Shown here: positions 42,885-51,453 of the stretch, in pieces | Position numbering within the stretch: position 1 is the stretch's first letter | How the letters are laid out: every line of letters begins with the position of its first letter | From: CALFMR01 sp035550595 | GTDB taxonomy: Bacteria; Acidobacteriota; Vicinamibacteria; Vicinamibacterales; SCN-69-37 | Reading direction: 5' to 3' | DNA length: 64,000 bases | NCBI GenBank assembly: GCA_035550595.1 | Contig: DASZOV010000115.1 | Span: 3,420-67,419 of the forward strand | Notes under the pieces: generated by a model | What the model was told of the DNA's origin: nothing | The model's input: only the letters and a program-made list of their open reading frames with translations | The model's database searches: none | Made by a program: the position numbers and the translations under genes

Positions 42885-43886
42885 GTGAGCGAGATCCTCT
42901 TCAGCACGCTCGGCGTCATCATCGGCGTCGCGCTCGTCTTCGACTACATCAACGGCTTCCACGACGCGGCGAACTCGATTGCGACGGTCGTCTCGACCCG
43001 CGTCCTGTCGCCGGGGCTCGCCGTCATCTGGGCGGCGTTCTTCAATTTCGCCGCGGCGATTGGCGTCGGCACGGCCGTCGCGCACACGGTCGGCAGCGGC
43101 ATGGTCGAGCTCTCGGCGGTGACCTACGGCGTCATCCTCGCCGGTCTCGTCGCCGCGATCATCTGGAACCTCATCACGTGGTTCTTCGGCCTGCCGACCA
43201 GCTCCTCGCACGCGCTCTTCGGCGGCTATGCGGGGGCGGCCGTCGCCAAGGCCGGCTGGAACGTCATCATCCTGGCCGGTTGGGTGAAGACGATCGTCTT
43301 CATCGTGCTGGCGCCCGTCATCGGCCTGGCCGTCGGCCTGACGACGATGGCGGCCATCTACTGGCTGCTGCACGACACGCCGCCGGCGCGCGTCGACCGC
43401 TGGTTCCGCAAGATCCAACTGCTCTCGGCCGCCGCCTTCAGTCTCATGCACGGCGCCAACGACGCGCAGAAGACGATGGGCATCATCACGGGCGCGCTCG
43501 TGACGGGCGGCTTCCTCAAGACCTTTCACGTGCCGCCGTGGGTCGAGCTGCTCTCGTACAGCGCCATCAGTCTCGGCACGCTGACCGGCGGATGGCGCAT
43601 CATCCGGACGATGGGCACGAAGATCACGAAGCTGCAGCCGGTGGGCGGCTTCGCCGCCGAGACGGGGGCGGCCGTGGCCATCTACACGGCGACGGCCTTC
43701 GGCGTGGGCATCAGCACGACGCACACGATCACGGGCGCCATCGTCGGCGTCGGCGCGACGCGCCGATTGAGTGCGGTGCGGTGGGGCGTGGCGCGACAGA
43801 TCGTCTGGGCGTGGCTCCTCACGATCCCGGCGTCGGCCACGATCGGCGCCATCTGCTACTACGCCACGCGGTTCGTCGATCGCTAG
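42885..43886 (+). CDS. Pit-family inorganic phosphate transporter
   Basis: A 333-residue membrane protein with the two inverted signature segments DYINGFHDAANSIATVV and LMHGANDAQKTMGII, each carrying the conserved GxxDxAN/GANDAQ pattern. About ten helices are expected. It starts with GTG (GTGAGCGAG) and is a low-affinity metal-phosphate symporter family member. It is transcribed with DUF47, and its end overlaps the convergent MFS gene by 4 nt. Confidence 0.9.
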   Translation: MSEILFSTLGVIIGVALVFDYINGFHDAANSIATVVSTRVLSPGLAVIWAAFFNFAAAIGVGTAVAHTVGSGMVELSAVTYGVILAGLVAAIIWNLITWFFGLPTSSSHALFGGYAGAAVAKAGWNVIILAGWVKTIVFIVLAPVIGLAVGLTTMAAIYWLLHDTPPARVDRWFRKIQLLSAAAFSLMHGANDAQKTMGIITGALVTGGFLKTFHVPPWVELLSYSAISLGTLTGGWRIIRTMGTKITKLQPVGGFAAETGAAVAIYTATAFGVGISTTHTITGAIVGVGATRRLSAVRWGVARQIVWAWLLTIPASATIGAICYYATRFVDR

Positions 43887-45154
43887 ACGGTCATCAGCGC
43901 GCGGCCGCGGCGGAAGATCACCATCGACACGGCGACGAGCGCGAGCAATCCGCCGTTGACCGCCATGACGCCCGGCGTCGTGAAGCGATCGGCCAGGGCG
44001 CCGGCGACGATGCCGCCAATCGGCCCGCCGCCGCGCAGCGCGACCATGTAGATGCTGACCACCCGGCCGCGGAGGTCGTCGGGCACGGCCAACTGGACGA
44101 GCGAGAAGCTGATCGAGAAGAGCAGCATGAAGAACACGCCGCTCACGAACAGCAGCACGAGGCTGAGCGGCAGCGACGTCGACAGCGCGAAGCCGGCGAT
44201 GAGCAGGCCGAGCACGAACTGGATGCGCAGGATGAGCCGGCCCATTCGGCGCGACGTGTCGAGGCTGCCGATGACGAGCGCCCCGAGGATCGCGCCGAGC
44301 CCCTGCGAGGCCATGAGCATCGACAGCCGCGTCCCCGCCGAGCCGTGCGTCGTCAGCACCTCGGTCGCGAAGGCGGGCAGCATCGTCATGATCGGCATCG
44401 CGAGGAACGTGCTGACGGTCACGAGAATCGTCAGCGTGAACATGACGCGGTTGTCGCGCACGTAGTGCAGGCCGCTCTTCAGCTCGGCACCGAGCGCCGG
44501 CCGCGAGGCCGCCGGCACGTGCGGCGGCAGTTGCAGGAGCGACAGCGCGATGATCACGAAGAAGAACGACACGCCGTTGACGGCGAAGCACCAGGCCGTG
44601 CCGATCGTGGCCAGGACCGCCGCACCGACGCCCGGGCCGAGCACGCGCGACAGGTTGAACTGCGTCGAGTTGAGCGCGATCGCGTTCGGCAGGTCGCGCC
44701 GGGGCACGAGCGACGGGATCATCGACTGATAGGCCGGTCCGCCGAACGCCTGGCCACAGCCGGTGATGAACGACAGCGCGAGGACGAGGGCGACCGTGAC
44801 GTGGCCACTCCAGACGAGCGCCGCCAGGATGAGCGCGGAGCTCGCCTGCACGTACTGCGATCCCGTCAGCAGCCGGCGCCGGTCGTGGCGGTCCGCGATG
44901 ACGCCGCCGATGAGCATGAAGAGCAGGATCGGCAACTGCGCGAGAAAGGCGTCGAGGCCGAGGTAGAACTTCGACTGCGTCAGCTCGAAGACCAGGAGCG
45001 CCTGGGCGTACTGCTGCATCCACGTCCCAATCGTGGAACCGAGCGCCGCGAACCACACGAGCCGGAAGTTCCGGTGCGTGAGCGCGCCGGCCACACGCTC
45101 GATCCAGGGCCGAGGCATCTCGGGCACGGTGGCGGAATCAGGGGACGTCGACAC
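43883..45154 (-). CDS. MFS transporter, DHA3/EntS-like exporter
   Basis: A 423-residue 12-helix permease. The start MPRPWIERVAGALTHRNFRLVWFAALGS and the motifs GGVIADRHDRRRLL and PSLVPRRDLPNAIALNSTQFNLSRVLGPG are those of the EntS/MFS-3 branch, with DDLRGRVVSIYMVAL near the C-terminal half. Members export siderophores or small drugs. The substrate is unknown here. It is divergent from the MFS gene at 45232 with a 77-nt gap and convergent with the Pit gene. Confidence 0.82.
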   Translation of the reverse strand: MSTSPDSATVPEMPRPWIERVAGALTHRNFRLVWFAALGSTIGTWMQQYAQALLVFELTQSKFYLGLDAFLAQLPILLFMLIGGVIADRHDRRRLLTGSQYVQASSALILAALVWSGHVTVALVLALSFITGCGQAFGGPAYQSMIPSLVPRRDLPNAIALNSTQFNLSRVLGPGVGAAVLATIGTAWCFAVNGVSFFFVIIALSLLQLPPHVPAASRPALGAELKSGLHYVRDNRVMFTLTILVTVSTFLAMPIMTMLPAFATEVLTTHGSAGTRLSMLMASQGLGAILGALVIGSLDTSRRMGRLILRIQFVLGLLIAGFALSTSLPLSLVLLFVSGVFFMLLFSISFSLVQLAVPDDLRGRVVSIYMVALRGGGPIGGIVAGALADRFTTPGVMAVNGGLLALVAVSMVIFRRGRALMTV

Positions 45155-45231
45155 GAAAGACGGATCTTAGCATCGCGTTTTCCGTCCACACGACCGCGCG
45201 AACGACGGCGCGCCCGGTAGAATCATCGATC

Positions 45232-46479
45232 GTGCGCGATCGTCTGGCCGGAACCGCCCTGCGCCGAGGCACGGGACGCTACTACGCGTGTACGGCGATC
45301 AGCACGCTCGCGACGTCCTACTACCTCAACTACCTGTTCTTTCACCTGCGCGATCGGTTCGGCTTCGGCAATCGCGAGAACCTCGCGGCGGCCGCGCTGC
45401 ACGGCAGCCTCTACATGGTCTCGGCCTGGCAGGCCGGACGGTTCGCCGAGCGGCACGGCTTCCGGACGAGTCTGCTCCTCGGCTCGAGCGGACTCGTGAT
45501 CGTCATGATCGCGGGGGCGCTCGCGCCGACGACGCGCCTCGAGATCCTGACGCTCGCCTCGTACAGCCTCGTGCTTCTGCTCATCTGGCCCGCGCTCGAG
45601 GCGCTGGTCACCCAGGGCGAGCCTCCGTCGCGCGTGCCGCACGTCGTCGGGCTGTACAACTGCACCTGGTCCGGCTCGGCCGCGGTCGCGTATTTCACAG
45701 GTGGTGACCTGTACGCGCGGTTCGGCGCGGGCGCCGTGTTCTGGCTGCCGGCGGTCCTCTTCGCCGCGCAGACGCTCTTCATCCTGTCGTGGCCGCGCGA
45801 TAGCGGTTCGGCGCAGCCTGCCGCACACAGCTTGTCCACGGCGGATGCAGATCGATCCGACGCTCGACCACCACAAGCCTCGCACGCAACGACGCGCCCG
45901 GCCGTTGCGCGTGTCTTCCTGCGTCTCGCGTGGGTGGGCAATCCATTTTCGTACGTCGCGATGTACACGCTGCTCGCCGTCATGCCCGGGCTCGTCGCGC
46001 ACCTCGGCATCCCGGCCGATCGTGTTGGCATTTTCTGTTCGGTCTGGATGTTCGGCCGGCTCGCGGCATTCGTCGTGTTGTGGCAGTGGACCGGCTGGCA
46101 CTACCGATTCGGCTGGCTCGCGGGTGGCTATGTCGTCCTGCTCGTGAGCTTCGTGTTCGTGCTGACGGTGCCCGCGCTCCTCGTCATCGTCGTTGCGCAG
46201 GCCGTGTTCGGCTTCGCGTGCGGGCTGATGTACTACTCGTCCCTCTTCTATGCGATGGACGTCGGCGAAGCGCCGGGCGAGCACGGCGGCCTGCATGAAG
46301 CCGCAATCGGCGCGGGCATCGCGGCTGGCCCGGCGGTGGGCGCGCTGTCGCTCGCGCTCGTCCCGGACGTGCCGCACGCAGGTGCGATGGCTGTGACGGC
46401 GCTCCTCGGTGCGGGACTCGCGGTGATGCTCGGCATCTGGCACCGGCGACCACGCGGCATCCTGGCGCCCCGGCCATGA
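45232..46479 (+). CDS. MFS family permease, distant
   Basis: A 415-residue 12-helix protein. It begins RYYACTAISTLATSYYLNYLFFHLRDRFGFGNRENL, and a conserved-like GRFAERHGFRTSLLLGSSGLV corresponds to the MFS motif A loop. A His-rich linker-like stretch (TADADRSDARPPQASHATTRP) separates the halves. Substrate unknown. GTG start lies 8 nt after a good -10 TAGAAT (45218-45223), with no clear -35, so a leaderless transcript is possible. Confidence 0.7.
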   Translation: MRDRLAGTALRRGTGRYYACTAISTLATSYYLNYLFFHLRDRFGFGNRENLAAAALHGSLYMVSAWQAGRFAERHGFRTSLLLGSSGLVIVMIAGALAPTTRLEILTLASYSLVLLLIWPALEALVTQGEPPSRVPHVVGLYNCTWSGSAAVAYFTGGDLYARFGAGAVFWLPAVLFAAQTLFILSWPRDSGSAQPAAHSLSTADADRSDARPPQASHATTRPAVARVFLRLAWVGNPFSYVAMYTLLAVMPGLVAHLGIPADRVGIFCSVWMFGRLAAFVVLWQWTGWHYRFGWLAGGYVVLLVSFVFVLTVPALLVIVVAQAVFGFACGLMYYSSLFYAMDVGEAPGEHGGLHEAAIGAGIAAGPAVGALSLALVPDVPHAGAMAVTALLGAGLAVMLGIWHRRPRGILAPRP

Positions 46480-46521
46480 TCGACGGAACCGGCAGAGAAC
46501 GGACGTCAACGGAGGACGCTC

Positions 46522-47394
46522 ATGACTGATGGAGGGTCGGCTGTTTCAGTCGTGCTCATTACGGGGTGCTCATCGGGCATCGGCCGCGCGACCGCGTTGC
46601 GTCTCGCGCGCCGGCCGGATTCGGTCGTCTATGCCACCGCGCGCCGGCCGTCCGACATCGCGGATCTCGAACAGGCTGGGTGCCGAACGCTCGCGCTCGA
46701 CGTCACCGACGACGCGTCGATGGCCTCGGCGGTGCAGACGATCGAGGCGGCGCACGGCGCCGTCGACGTGCTCGTCAACAACGCGGGCTACAGCCAATCC
46801 GGCGCGATCGAGGCCGTGCCGCTCGATCGTGTCCGCGCGCAGTTCGAAACGAACGTCTTCGGGCCGCTTCGACTGACGCAGCTCGTCCTGCCCGCGATGC
46901 GGCGCCGGCGGCGGGGGACCATCGTCAATCTCAGCTCGATGGGCGGCAAGCTCGTGTTTCCCGGCGGCGGGATCTATCACGCGACGAAGTACGCGATCGA
47001 GGCGCTGTCCGATGCGCTCCGCTTCGAGGTCGCCGGCTTCGGCATCCGCGTAGTCATCGTCGAGCCCGGCCTGATTCGCACGGCATTCAGCGACGCCGCG
47101 CTCGACGCCATGCGAGGGGCCGACGACGCGGTGTACGGCGAATTCCACGCGGCAGTCGGCCGCACGACCGCCAACGCGTACTCGCAAGGCCTCAGCCGAA
47201 AACTGTCCGGCACACCTGATGACGTCGCACGCGTCATCGAGCGTGCGATCGCAGCGCGGCGACCGAATACGCGCTATCGCGTCACGGCGTCAGCGACGCT
47301 GTTCCTGAATCTTCGGCGCGTCCTCGGCGACCGCGGATGGGATCGATTCCTGCGCGGCGTGTACCCATCGCCCGGCGCGGATCGCTCTGCCTGA
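46522..47394 (+). CDS. Short-chain dehydrogenase/reductase
   Basis: A 290-residue SDR enzyme. The cofactor motif TGCSSGIG is near residues 14-21, NNAG follows, and the catalytic triad is present with Ser in NLSSMGG and YHATK (Tyr-x3-Lys). The C-terminal extension is typical of the classical 'YbjT/retinol-like' SDRs that handle lipophilic substrates. GGAGG lies 6-7 nt upstream of the ATG. Substrate not predictable. It is followed by a terminator hairpin. Confidence 0.83.
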   Translation: MTDGGSAVSVVLITGCSSGIGRATALRLARRPDSVVYATARRPSDIADLEQAGCRTLALDVTDDASMASAVQTIEAAHGAVDVLVNNAGYSQSGAIEAVPLDRVRAQFETNVFGPLRLTQLVLPAMRRRRRGTIVNLSSMGGKLVFPGGGIYHATKYAIEALSDALRFEVAGFGIRVVIVEPGLIRTAFSDAALDAMRGADDAVYGEFHAAVGRTTANAYSQGLSRKLSGTPDDVARVIERAIAARRPNTRYRVTASATLFLNLRRVLGDRGWDRFLRGVYPSPGADRSA

Positions 47395-47427
47395 CTGGTT
47401 GGTAGTCAGGTACGCCGACGCCGTATC

Positions 47428-47447
47428 CCGTCGAGCGGCGACGGTTT
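47428..47447 (+). terminator. Intrinsic terminator candidate after SDR gene
   Basis: CCGTCG (47428-47433) and CGACGG (47439-47444) form a 6-bp stem with a 5-nt loop, followed directly by TTT, and TTTTTT recurs about ten bases later. It sits 34 nt past the SDR stop. Confidence 0.5.
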
Positions 47448-47543
47448 CTACAAGGTTTTTTCGCTGGCATCGGCCGCGAAGGCCGTGCTTGAATGTGCGC
47501 GCGTCGCAATGATTGTGCGTTCCGGTCGACGTTGGAGGCGCCC

Positions 47544-48539
47544 GTGGCCAGGATCCTGAAAGTCGTCGGCTGGATCGTTCTTGCTGTACTCGTCGTCATC
47601 GCGACGACCGCGTTCATCGTCTATCGCGTGGCGCTTTCACGCTACCACCGGCACTGGACGACGCACATCAGCGCATTTCCGATACCGTTCCCGTTGACCG
47701 CCGACGAAGTGGCCGCACTTCGGGCCGAACGTGCGGCGCTCGTGCCACGCGGCGCCGATCCGCTCGCGGGTGTCGACCTGAACGAGATCGCGCTCGATCG
47801 CGCCATCGCGCGCGGCGAGCACATCGTCAACACTCGTGGCTCGTGTCCTGTTTGCCACGGCCCTGATCTCGGCGGCGGCGTCATCGTCGATTCGCCGATG
47901 GTCGGCCGATGGGTCGCGCCCAACCTCACGTCGGGGACGGGAGGCGTGACCGCGGATTTCACGGCCGTGGACTGGGATCGTGCCATCCGCCATGGCATTC
48001 GCCACAACGGCGAGACGTCGTCGATGCCCTCCACGGATTTTTCCGGCCTGTCGGATCACGAACTCTCCGACATCGCCGCGTACGTTCGGAGCCGGCCGCC
48101 GGTCAATCGCACCCTGTCGCCGTCGACGCTCGGGCCCGTCTTCATCTATGGCATCACCTTCGAGAATTCGCTCAGCGCCTTTCATATCGACCACCAGAAA
48201 CCGCACGCCGTCGAGCCGCCCGCCGAACGGCCGGACGCGGCGCTCGGTGAACACCTCGCCGAGATTTGCCACGGCTGCCACGGTCCAACGCTTTCGGGCG
48301 GCAAGATGTCCGACCCTACGATGCCATTCGTCGCCAACCTGACGCCTGACGCGACTGGCTTGAAGGACTGGACTCAGGCGGACTTCTTCCGCGCGCTGCG
48401 CACGGGCGTGCGCAAGAACGGCACGCCGATCGACAGCCACATGCCATGGCGCGCGTACGGGCAGATGAGCGATACCGAGCTCGCCGCGATCTGGACGTAC
48501 CTGCGAACCGTGCCTGCGGTGCCGAAGGGGAATCACTGA
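47544..48539 (+). CDS. Membrane-anchored dihaem cytochrome c
   Basis: A 331-residue protein with an N-terminal membrane helix (ILKVVGWIVLAVLVVIATTAFIVYRV) and two haem c sites, CPVCH (around residue 101) and CHGCH (around 237). Each is followed by Met-containing loops (SSMPSTDFSGLSDHELSDIAAYV; SHMPWRAYGQMSDTELAAIWTYL), so each domain is a class I cytochrome c with probable His/Met ligation. Start GTG 47544 is favoured by GGAGG 5 nt upstream. The substrate chain is unknown. The ccm operon in this window would supply haem attachment. Confidence 0.82.
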   Translation: MARILKVVGWIVLAVLVVIATTAFIVYRVALSRYHRHWTTHISAFPIPFPLTADEVAALRAERAALVPRGADPLAGVDLNEIALDRAIARGEHIVNTRGSCPVCHGPDLGGGVIVDSPMVGRWVAPNLTSGTGGVTADFTAVDWDRAIRHGIRHNGETSSMPSTDFSGLSDHELSDIAAYVRSRPPVNRTLSPSTLGPVFIYGITFENSLSAFHIDHQKPHAVEPPAERPDAALGEHLAEICHGCHGPTLSGGKMSDPTMPFVANLTPDATGLKDWTQADFFRALRTGVRKNGTPIDSHMPWRAYGQMSDTELAAIWTYLRTVPAVPKGNH

Positions 48540-48545
48540 CACGAA

Positions 48546-48584
48546 CGGCCGGTCCGGCGCCGCAAATGGACACCGAACCGGCCG
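48546..48584. terminator. Bidirectional hairpin between convergent genes
   Basis: CGGCCGGT (48546-48553) pairs with ACCGGCCG (48577-48584) in the 78-nt gap between the cytochrome gene (+) and the exported-protein gene (-). It may end both transcripts. Confidence 0.45.
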
Positions 48585-48617
48585 CGTGACGTCCGTCAGA
48601 TGGATCCGATGCGTCGC

Positions 48618-49262
48618 CTACGGCTTGCGGTCGTAGGTCGCGACCGACTTGCCCGAGCCGCGCATCGACTCGCGCGAGAGCGTGAACGTCAGGTGCGCGC
48701 CGTCCGCGCTCGGTTCCCAGACGTGCGTGATCTTGACGCCGCCCGCGCTGAATTCCTGCTTCAGCGTGTCCTTGTCCCAGCGCGACTTCGCGTCGACTTG
48801 CACGCCGTTGACGTCGACCGGGCTGTTCTTGCCGTTGACGGGATACGTCCGTTCGCCCGCCGAATCGGTGAACGTCACGCTATCGGCCGTGGCCTTGATC
48901 GTGACCTCCTGCGCGGCTTGCTGAAACGTCGCAATCGCCGCCTGTTCGGCGCGCTCGCGCGGCGTCAGATCGCCTGGCCCTGATGGCGACGACATCCCGC
49001 CGCCTCCGCCACCTCCGCGCCGTTGCATGAACACTGCTGGCTCGACACGGACGCCCGACGGCGTGCGCAAGAAGCCCTCTCGACCAGTCGGCCGGTGCAG
49101 TCCCGGACTCTGCTCCAGGTTGACGACCCATGTGCCCGAGATCTTGGCGGCGATGTCGGCCGGCGTGGCCTTCTGCGCCTGCACCTCGGTGATGGTCCAG
49201 GTAGCGGCTGCGACGACGCCCGCCAGCATCGCGGCCAAACTATACGTTCCTCGTGCCCTCAT
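48618..49262 (-). CDS. Exported protein of unknown function
   Basis: A 214-residue protein with a signal peptide (SLAAMLAGVVAAATWTITEVQAQ). The mature part starts with a lipocalin-like phrase (ISGTWVVNLEQSPG), has a Gly-run linker (RRGGGGGGGMSSP) and ends with beta strands (VNGVQVDAKSRWDKDTLKQEF, GVKITHVWEPSADGAHLTFTLSRESM). I do not recognise a named family with confidence. The strand pattern fits a small calycin-like fold. GGAGG lies 8 nt before the ATG. It is divergent from nothing and stands between the cytochrome and GH97 genes. Confidence 0.6.
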   Translation of the reverse strand: MRARGTYSLAAMLAGVVAAATWTITEVQAQKATPADIAAKISGTWVVNLEQSPGLHRPTGREGFLRTPSGVRVEPAVFMQRRGGGGGGGMSSPSGPGDLTPRERAEQAAIATFQQAAQEVTIKATADSVTFTDSAGERTYPVNGKNSPVDVNGVQVDAKSRWDKDTLKQEFSAGGVKITHVWEPSADGAHLTFTLSRESMRGSGKSVATYDRKP

Positions 49263-49369
49263 GACGTGCTCCTCCGGCGCCTTGGCCGCACGGCGACATG
49301 ATTCAACTTCACGATACCCCAGCCCCTGCGGCCCAGCCAGACACCATACGCGCGGGCGGCGGATCGTGC

Positions 49370-51385
49370 TTACTCAGTGGCGTGGATGCGAATCGCCTGT
49401 CCACCGCCGGGAATGAGCGTCATTGGCATGATCGACGCGTTCGTCACCGATCGGTGCTCGATGACGGTCTTGGTCGGCTGTGACGCCGCGTCAGGGGCGT
49501 CGGCATACACATCGGCGACGAACGTTCCGGCGGGGAGGAAGCTGAGCGGAACGCGGACGTCCGCGCCGTGTGACCCGGCGATCGCGCCGACATACCAGTC
49601 GGCCTCGTGACGACGGGCGATGGCCACGTAGTCGCCGACCCGTGCGGCGACGACGCGCGTTTCGTCCCACGTCGCGGGAACGGCGCTGAGGAACGGCATC
49701 TCCGGTTGCCCGGCGTACGCCTCCGGATAATCCGCGACCATCTCCAGCGGGCTCTCGAAGACGACGTACAGCGCGAGCTCGTGCGCGCGCGTGCCCATCA
49801 CCATCGGCTTCACGTTCCGCGGCTCGAAGTGTTCGGGCATCACGTTGCGGAAGCCGCCCGGCGTGTAGTCCATCGGCCCAGCGAGCATGCGCGTGAAGGC
49901 GAGCATGACGCGATGATCGACCGTGTCGCGCGCGCTCCACTTGTTGTACTCGGCGCCGAGGACGCCTTCACGCGTCATCAGGTTCGGATACGTCCGCCGC
50001 AGCCCGTCGGGCGCGTACGCGCCGTGGAAATCGATCATCAGGTGGTGATCGGCGGCGGTTTTCGCGACGCGGTGGTAGAAGTCGACCATCCACTGGTCGT
50101 TGCGATCCATGAAGTCGATCTTCACGCCCGCGATGCCCCAGCGCTCGTAGAGCGGAAACGCCTCGTCCATTTGCCGCTCGACGTCCGACCAGTGTGTCCA
50201 CAGCCAGAGCCGCACGTGCTTCGCCTTGGCGTAGGCGAGGAGCGCCGGCATGTCGATGTCCGGTTGCGGCTTCGTGATGTCCGCGTTCGAGTCGTTGGCG
50301 CCCTGGCCGAGCCGCGCGGCCCAACCCGCGTCGACGAGCATGTACTCGAGGCCAGACCGCGACGCGAAGTCGATGTAGTGCTCCATCGTCGCGGTGTTCA
50401 TGCCGGGCGTGAAGCTGACGCCGTCGGCTTGTTCACCCGACCACCAGTCCCACGCGGCCTTGCCGGCTTTGATCCACGACGTGTCGGCGATCGCCGACGG
50501 CGCGTTGAGGTTGACGATCAGATTCGACTCGATGAGCGTCCCGGGCTCGTGACCGATCATGACGACACGCCACGGCGTCTGAATCGGCGTGTGAGCGGTG
50601 ACGGCGACCGTCGCGTCGTCGACCTGCGGCGACAACTGCGCGACGAGCGACCGCGCGGATTGCGCTGAGTGCCGGAGATACAGGCCGGCGTACTGATCGA
50701 TGTTGGCCTCGGCGATCGCGACGTAGGCGTGACCTGGCAGCCATGCGAGCAGTGGCAGGCCGATGACATTCGCCGGGTTGATGCCGCTCAGCGGCACCGT
50801 TTGATAGTCGTCTTCCCACGACGTTCGATAGCCGCGTAGGAAGAGGGGATAGGTCGTCGCGTCGCCCGCGAGCTGGAACTCGGTCGCCTCGTTCGTGATG
50901 CGCACGTCGCCGACGTTCTCCTGCGCCGGCACGCTGTACCGGAACGCGACGCCGTCGTCGTACGCCCGCATGTCGAGCGCCATGCGGCGACCGGGCGCGT
51001 CGGGCTCGCGGAGCTCGACGGTCATGGCGCGATAGTGATTGCGCACCTGGCTCGTCTTGCCGACGGGCAGCGTGTACGTCTCATCGACATCGGACGACGT
51101 GACCGACGTGATGGCCATCGCCGGTCCGAGCGCCGGCTGGCCATCCAGGTCGATCCCGAGCGCCGAGGTCGCGATGATCGGCTCACCGCCGAGCGTCACT
51201 TGATAGGCGAGTCGCGTGGCACCAGCCTGTCCTGAAGCCACGCGTGACACCGTCATCACGATCGCGCCATCGGGCGACGAAACGGTCGCGACGGGTTGAT
51301 CCTGAGCGGCCGCACGGGCCGCGGTCCGCGGGACCAACGCACCGCTCACGAGTGCTCCGACCACCACGACCGAATACCATCGCAT
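49370..51385 (-). CDS. Glycoside hydrolase family 97 enzyme
   Basis: A 671-residue secreted enzyme. A signal peptide is followed by the N-terminal beta-sandwich (VSSPDGAIVMTVS...), a TIM barrel and a C-terminal beta domain. Diagnostic segments are PFxRGYRTSWEDDYQTV-like, GLEYMLVDAGWA and WGIAGVKIDFMDRNDQ, where Asp424 takes the nucleophile position of the retaining GH97 branch (alpha-galactosidase type). MIDFHGAYAPDGLRRTYPN is also present. The family acts on alpha-linked galactosides or glucosides. No SusC/D pair or regulator is nearby. The retaining assignment rests on the Asp. Confidence 0.88.
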   Translation of the reverse strand: MRWYSVVVVGALVSGALVPRTAARAAAQDQPVATVSSPDGAIVMTVSRVASGQAGATRLAYQVTLGGEPIIATSALGIDLDGQPALGPAMAITSVTSSDVDETYTLPVGKTSQVRNHYRAMTVELREPDAPGRRMALDMRAYDDGVAFRYSVPAQENVGDVRITNEATEFQLAGDATTYPLFLRGYRTSWEDDYQTVPLSGINPANVIGLPLLAWLPGHAYVAIAEANIDQYAGLYLRHSAQSARSLVAQLSPQVDDATVAVTAHTPIQTPWRVVMIGHEPGTLIESNLIVNLNAPSAIADTSWIKAGKAAWDWWSGEQADGVSFTPGMNTATMEHYIDFASRSGLEYMLVDAGWAARLGQGANDSNADITKPQPDIDMPALLAYAKAKHVRLWLWTHWSDVERQMDEAFPLYERWGIAGVKIDFMDRNDQWMVDFYHRVAKTAADHHLMIDFHGAYAPDGLRRTYPNLMTREGVLGAEYNKWSARDTVDHRVMLAFTRMLAGPMDYTPGGFRNVMPEHFEPRNVKPMVMGTRAHELALYVVFESPLEMVADYPEAYAGQPEMPFLSAVPATWDETRVVAARVGDYVAIARRHEADWYVGAIAGSHGADVRVPLSFLPAGTFVADVYADAPDAASQPTKTVIEHRSVTNASIMPMTLIPGGGQAIRIHATE

Positions 51386-51411
51386 CGCCGCTCCTCCGCC
51401 GTGTCCCGTGT

Positions 51412-51453
51412 CTCGTTACTTCTGGCTTCTGGCTTCGAACTTCCAACTTCTCT
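51412..51453. repeat. 7-bp periodic degenerate tandem repeat
   Basis: Six heptamers in the 67-nt gap between the GH97 and M23 genes: CTCGTTA, CTTCTGG, CTTCTGG, CTTCGAA, CTTCCAA, CTTCTCT. The minus-strand unit is TTCGAAG and resembles the repeat at 62178-62212. Confidence 0.6.

Noticed and set aside
42228..45056. A 942-codon open frame on the minus strand
   Set aside because: It runs antisense through the DUF47, Pit and MFS genes, has a runaway composition of Arg, Asp and His, and shows no family motif. It is a GC-driven shadow of the real genes.
51412..51453. A short CRISPR-like array
   Set aside because: Units are 7 bp without spacers, so it is a degenerate tandem repeat rather than a CRISPR.
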